Source of the DNA: Hypsibius dujardini
Taxonomy: Eukaryota; Tardigrada; Eutardigrada; Parachela; Hypsibiidae
Direction of reading: 5' to 3'
Assembly: GCA_001579985.1 (NCBI GenBank)
Contig: LRSR01014702.1
Span: forward strand, 1-23,176
Length of the DNA: 23,176 nt
The stretch's first letter is position 1, and each line of letters opens with the position of its first letter. This document shows positions 19,103 through 23,176 of the stretch, one piece after another. The position numbers were made by a program, and so were the translations under genes. The notes beneath the pieces are model-generated. The model made no database searches, was not told the DNA's origin, and saw only the letters and a program-made list of their open reading frames with translations.

Positions 19103-22100
19103 ATGAGCCAACGCCACAACCAATTCGGCTCTAACCAACAGCAGCAACACTCCTCGCAGGATGGCCGTCCATCCTCCATAATGTACGACCGAAACTCCAT
19201 GTTCCGCGCCTCATCTATCCAGTCCCTCAACACGCAAGGCTACCGTCCGCCGAACAACCCCCTCCATGGTAGCGTTCAGGATGTGTCGATGGTGATGCAG
19301 GCACATTTTCACCGGGACTTCCACCGCAGCACTCTTCTGACCAGCAGCACGCCGTTGGGTGCAAAGTGCGTGCCCACATTTTGTTGCCAGTTCTAAACTT
19401 ATGCTCTTGTTGAATTCGAATTAAAATGATGCGAAAAAAGTTGCGGGAACCGAGTCGTAACGGATCGGAGGATGTTTCAATTTGGCCTGGTCTGTTTGAT
19501 CGATTGGTTGATGGATTCGTTAGACCTTAACCGTAATCCATTAGCAGATTGTCCACTAAGCGTTGATTGGCTGATTGATTCAGCGACTGCAATTTCGAGG
19601 CGCTTTTTTCTTCTATCATTTTTGGAGAGAGTTGAATCATGAATAATGACTTTCATTCGTAAATTTGAAATGGGAAATTTTGTTAGATTCGCAGCGGTCA
19701 ACGGGACTTTATTGGATTGTGGCAATGGTGCAGTCGGACGACCAACAATGTCTACGGATGGCAGCGGCGCGTCCCACGCGCAATGGCAACAGAACAGTCT
19801 CCCAGATCGGACGTCCAGCATGTTTCCGCAGCCTGCGCCGTTAAAAGGTGATCCGCGGCCGTTAGCTACGAAGGAGTTTCAGGATTCATTCCGGAAAGCG
19901 CTGTTCGAGGTTTGTGTTTGGCTGCAACTTTACATACAGTAATCAAGTGCTTCAAGTCGCGCCACTGCTTTCATCTACTTCTGTAGAATTGATTTATTGT
20001 TTTCAAATCTGTCTAACTATAGTTCCGTTTTTATTTATTTAGAAATGGTCGTAAATGTGCGTTTGGTTCATTTCAAAAATTGAAAGTGATATTCAAATTT
20101 TATTATTGGTTTAAATACATTGTTTTACAATATTTTGTTAATTAGAAGCCTTATTTTCAATGACGAAAATAGGACCGGAAGTGCAAACACGGTCCGGTAT
20201 CTGAACAATACTACTACAGTTTGTCGTTTCGAGTGGGATTGATCCTTTCTTTCGCGCTGAAACTGACTGAATTGACGTCGTCATTATAGGACTCGCAAGG
20301 CTTTTTTGCAAGTCGCCAAAATAGCTGCTAATTTAGTAATGTAATGTAATGTAGTAATGTAATTTTTCATTTGCAGTTCCTCTCTGCCAACGGATTCCAA
20401 TCGAAGCAGAAGAAGCCGCTGACGGAAGCGGACCTGTCGCCGATTTCCATCGGCACGCTCTCTAGCGTATTCGAGTTCTTGATGGCGAAGCTGATAGGTG
20501 ACTTTACCTACCGAGAAGGCCAGAAAATGGAGACAATCCTGCCCTTCTACGCGGAGCAGTTGGGCTATCCCTACGCCAACCAAATCACCACCAATGCACT
20601 GAAGGCACCCAATGTCGGCAAGACCGTCACCGTTATCGCGGGCTTCTTGGACTGGCTGCGCGAAGAGGTCCAGCTGTGGCTGATCATGACGTCCCGGGAT
20701 GCGGACAACGGGGGCCTGACTAGTATGTTCTGTCGCGTGCCCCAGGAGGAGATTGGTGGGGACGATGTCTATAACACCTTCCGTGAGGTGAGTAAAGCGA
20801 GGGTGTGATCTGTACATGTAGAGTTTGTTCCGTACGTGAAGTGTATGTCTTATTTTCAGGCACGCCTGAGTTTTATCGTTCAAGCGCACCGTGCGATCTA
20901 CCACTCGGAGGACTACGAAGCGGATATCAACCATTTTCTGGAAGAATTTCAAATGAAAATGGGTGATTGTGCAGGAGTTTTGTCGCTGGTAGAGGAAATT
21001 GGAATTTCACGTTTTGTGTCCTGACTTTCAGATTTTTACGGAGGTGACCTCGGAGAAGAACTGACCAACGTGAAACTGTCTGTTCAGCGGCGAGGCGATG
21101 AGCTGCGAGAGCGGATGGAACGCTTCAAGGTACCTCGTATCCTCTTATAATTCTGTTTCAAGGAGTGGTTGTCTCTAATTCGGCTTATTATTCACCTCTC
21201 AGGGTATGGATGCATTCACGGAGGAGCTTGTCGCGAAAGAGGCCGTGATTGCTCAGAAGAAGCGCGAGATTGATGAATTGAAAGCTGCTACCAGGAAGGC
21301 GGAGGAAGAAACTCTGGCTAGCCAGAGGGCCGAACAGGAAATTGGTGTGTACAAAATGCCACATGTAATAATTGACTGAGTCGGGCCAGGGATAGTGATC
21401 TGCCGCTGGCCGAATGAAGCCAGCAAAGTTCTTACAGACCGCTAGACAAATACATAAATACTGTAGCGTTGTTCTTACTGTTTTATGTTTCTGTTTCTTC
21501 CCGTAGCGAGGGAGAATACGGCCTTGCGACAGAAGATCGACCAAACCAAGTCAAAAGTCGCCAAGCAGCGCTTGTCAAAGGCTCAGTATGAAGACAAGTT
21601 GAAATTGGAAGTGGACCTGCGTCAGGCGATCAATCAAGCTGAGCATGAGATTGTGGAGCTCAAAGACAAGACCAAACAACTGGCTGATGCTAAGAAGAAA
21701 ATCATCGCCAGTGTGAGTGCCCACCCGTCGTACCGCCCACCGAGTGTGTCGTATTTTTGCATTGATCGAATCACGAACTGTTACACTAATGTCGATTTTA
21801 GCGAATTTCGTCGCCTCGTTTGCTGATTTTTCGTTTCTCAACATTTTACACTTCTAGGTGCGTGATCTTGTGGCGGGAATGCGGACCGAGTTGATTGAGA
21901 TGGCCTTGCCGACACTGCTGGGTGACGTGCCCTACTACGACGAGACGATGAACTTCACGGAATACGTGCAATTCCTGTCCAACAAGATCGACGAAGTCAT
22001 CACCCATGTTCGAGCTGGATGTGGGAGCATCAAGAAGGATATTGATGCCTGTCAGGCACAGACGGCGGAATCGAACAAGAGACTCTACGCTCTGGTTGAT

Positions 22101-22877
22101 GAAGAGAAGACATTGAATGCCTTGGAGAAGGACTGGTGCGAGAAGCTTGCTGACCTGGTACGTGAAGGGATAGGGCGCGTCGCGACCATGCGAAAGTAAC
22201 AGGACATGAGAATTAGAAGTTTGTTTGTGCGAAAATAAAAGGACATAAGTTTATTTGTTTGTACGAAGGATGTCTCGTACAGGATTGTTTTTCTTTTTTT
22301 CAGGCCAAACGAGGCAACGTGGTGTCGAACGTGATGGCCGCTCTGGAGGGTAAGAAGCGGCATCTCTTGCAGCAGTTGGAGACGGGACACGCCGAATTGG
22401 AAGCTGTGCGCGTGAACGCCGCTGAATTAAACAAGACCGTGCACAGGAAGAGGAAGACCGTGAAGAAGATCCAGGCTTACATTTCCGATTGCAAAGTCCG
22501 TGATCAGAACTACTGCGATGAAGTCCGTAAACGGCAAGAGGTACGTGCTCCATCGACGCTGTCTGTGTACCACCTTCCTCTTTCTGGGTTCGGTGTCTCC
22601 GCTTTGCAAATATTCGGACTGCTGGTTGACTGATCATTCGAATGTCTCCTTATTTCTCGTTGGGGGCTGCCTTCAAATCTACATTTGTACTACGATGTCA
22701 CGGGACTGTTCATTTTGTATCGTCTGTTTTCAGGTTCGCCGTGGAAAATGGGGCGGAGTGATCGCAGGAGCGGAGGAGAAGTTGAGACTGCAGAAGGAGG
22801 TCGAGTCGAGCCTCATCAACGGAATGGCTGACGCATCTCGACACGGAAAGCACGAAGACGCCAATGAAGCGGCTTGA
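19103..22877 (+). CDS. NDC80: Kinetochore protein NDC80 (HEC1)
   Basis: NDC80 is the microtubule-binding subunit of the outer-kinetochore NDC80 complex. Ten exons (19103-19365, 19687-19909, 20377-20787, 20860-20962, 21032-21129, 21203-21344, 21507-21712, 21858-22157, 22304-22540 and 22734-22877) give 708 residues (human 642). A long disordered Ser/Gln/Arg-rich N-tail (1-140) leads into DPRPLATKEFQDSF (143-156). A calponin-homology domain follows to about residue 280 with QLGYPYA and IAGFLDWL. The rest is Glu/Lys-rich coiled coil for NUF2 pairing and a C-terminal region for SPC24/25. DPRPL and LGYP match the family strongly. The 1-2 junction is the least certain: AA|gtgcgt to GTTAG|A is preferred, but a phase-1 alternative (G|gtgcaa to CGCAG|CG) would drop five residues. 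All introns are GT-AG. Confidence 0.93.
20337..20362. repeat. TAATG microsatellite in NDC80 intron 2
   Basis: Three TAATG units, a TAG interruption and a further TAATG-TAA lie 14 nt upstream of the exon 3 acceptor. Confidence 0.75.
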
Positions 22878-23176
22878 ACGATTGTATTGTGAAACTCGAG
22901 AGTCGCAGCTTTTTTGTTTCATTTTGAGTTTCATGGATCCTTTTTTTTGGTTAGCTCGTTTATTAACTGACAGATATGAATGAATGTACGAACTTCTCTC
23001 TCATTTACTATTTATTCTAATGGAATCTTTTGAATTAAATTGAGTTTATCTTTGCGCAGTCCTCTGGTTGGGCCCCTAATCTTTATACTGTACGCTCCCG
23101 ATCTCAAGGGTTGATTTTAGGTCCGGCCCGAAAACACGTTCCGTCGCTCGCTTGGTTGTTCATTCAGATTCACTTA
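22878..23176. other. 3' flank of NDC80 to the window end
   Basis: These 299 bp hold the NDC80 3' UTR. No AATAAA is present; the variant ATTAAA at 23034-23039 is the best candidate poly(A) signal. Nothing else is recognised. Confidence 0.4.

Overview
This is a stretch of compact, intron-rich eukaryotic nuclear DNA, most likely from a small-genome invertebrate animal. The evidence is seven spliced protein genes. Most introns are between about 50 and 400 nt, six of the seven genes read as homologues of known families and best fit the animal forms, and there are AATAAA-type signals, a Pol III tRNA gene and many short non-autonomous DNA elements. A tardigrade or another compact ecdysozoan would fit, but nothing here proves the lineage. 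No bacterial-type operon, CRISPR array or rRNA is visible.

Layout. (1) 1-2988, minus strand: TRMT11, the catalytic subunit of the tRNA m2G10 methyltransferase, rebuilt from 11 exons; its 3' end lies outside the window. One intron holds a strict 16-bp, 20-unit satellite and another holds a foldback element. (2) 3721-4118, plus: a three-exon Pmp3/UPF0057 small membrane protein. (3) 4119-6204: gene-poor, with an 11-bp tandem repeat and a decayed minus-strand reading frame. (4) 6205-8191, plus: type II phosphatidylinositol 4-kinase, three exons. (5) 8192-9753: a 743-bp inverted-repeat element next to a foldback. (6) 9754-12280, plus: the proteasome regulator PI31 (PSMF1), seven exons, with a tRNA-Pro(UGG) gene in its last intron that carries an unusual 17-nt insertion. 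(7) 12452-13128: a PIF/Harbinger-like MITE with a TAA duplication, followed by a second MITE whose relative lies at 3281. (8) 13746-16267, plus: CDC20, nine exons. (9) 16863-17681, minus: a four-pass, MARVEL-like membrane protein whose splice donor sits in a 23-bp tandem repeat. (10) 17682-19102: a divergent upstream region with three foldbacks. (11) 19103-22877, plus: NDC80, ten exons.

Function. The genes are mostly housekeeping and are not a pathway cluster. The exception is CDC20 and NDC80, which are close neighbours and both act in the kinetochore, spindle checkpoint and APC/C pathway. PI31 also belongs to ubiquitin-proteasome biology.

The most unusual signals are: four GC-AG introns among 39 donors examined; the insertion-bearing intronic tRNA-Pro; the indel-free 16-bp satellite with alternating half-units; five sequence-unrelated foldbacks of 116-150 bp; and a duplicated splice donor in tandem repeats. 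All gene models are hand-spliced from sequence. Exon junctions were chosen by phase, splice signals and family similarity, and no alignment software was available.
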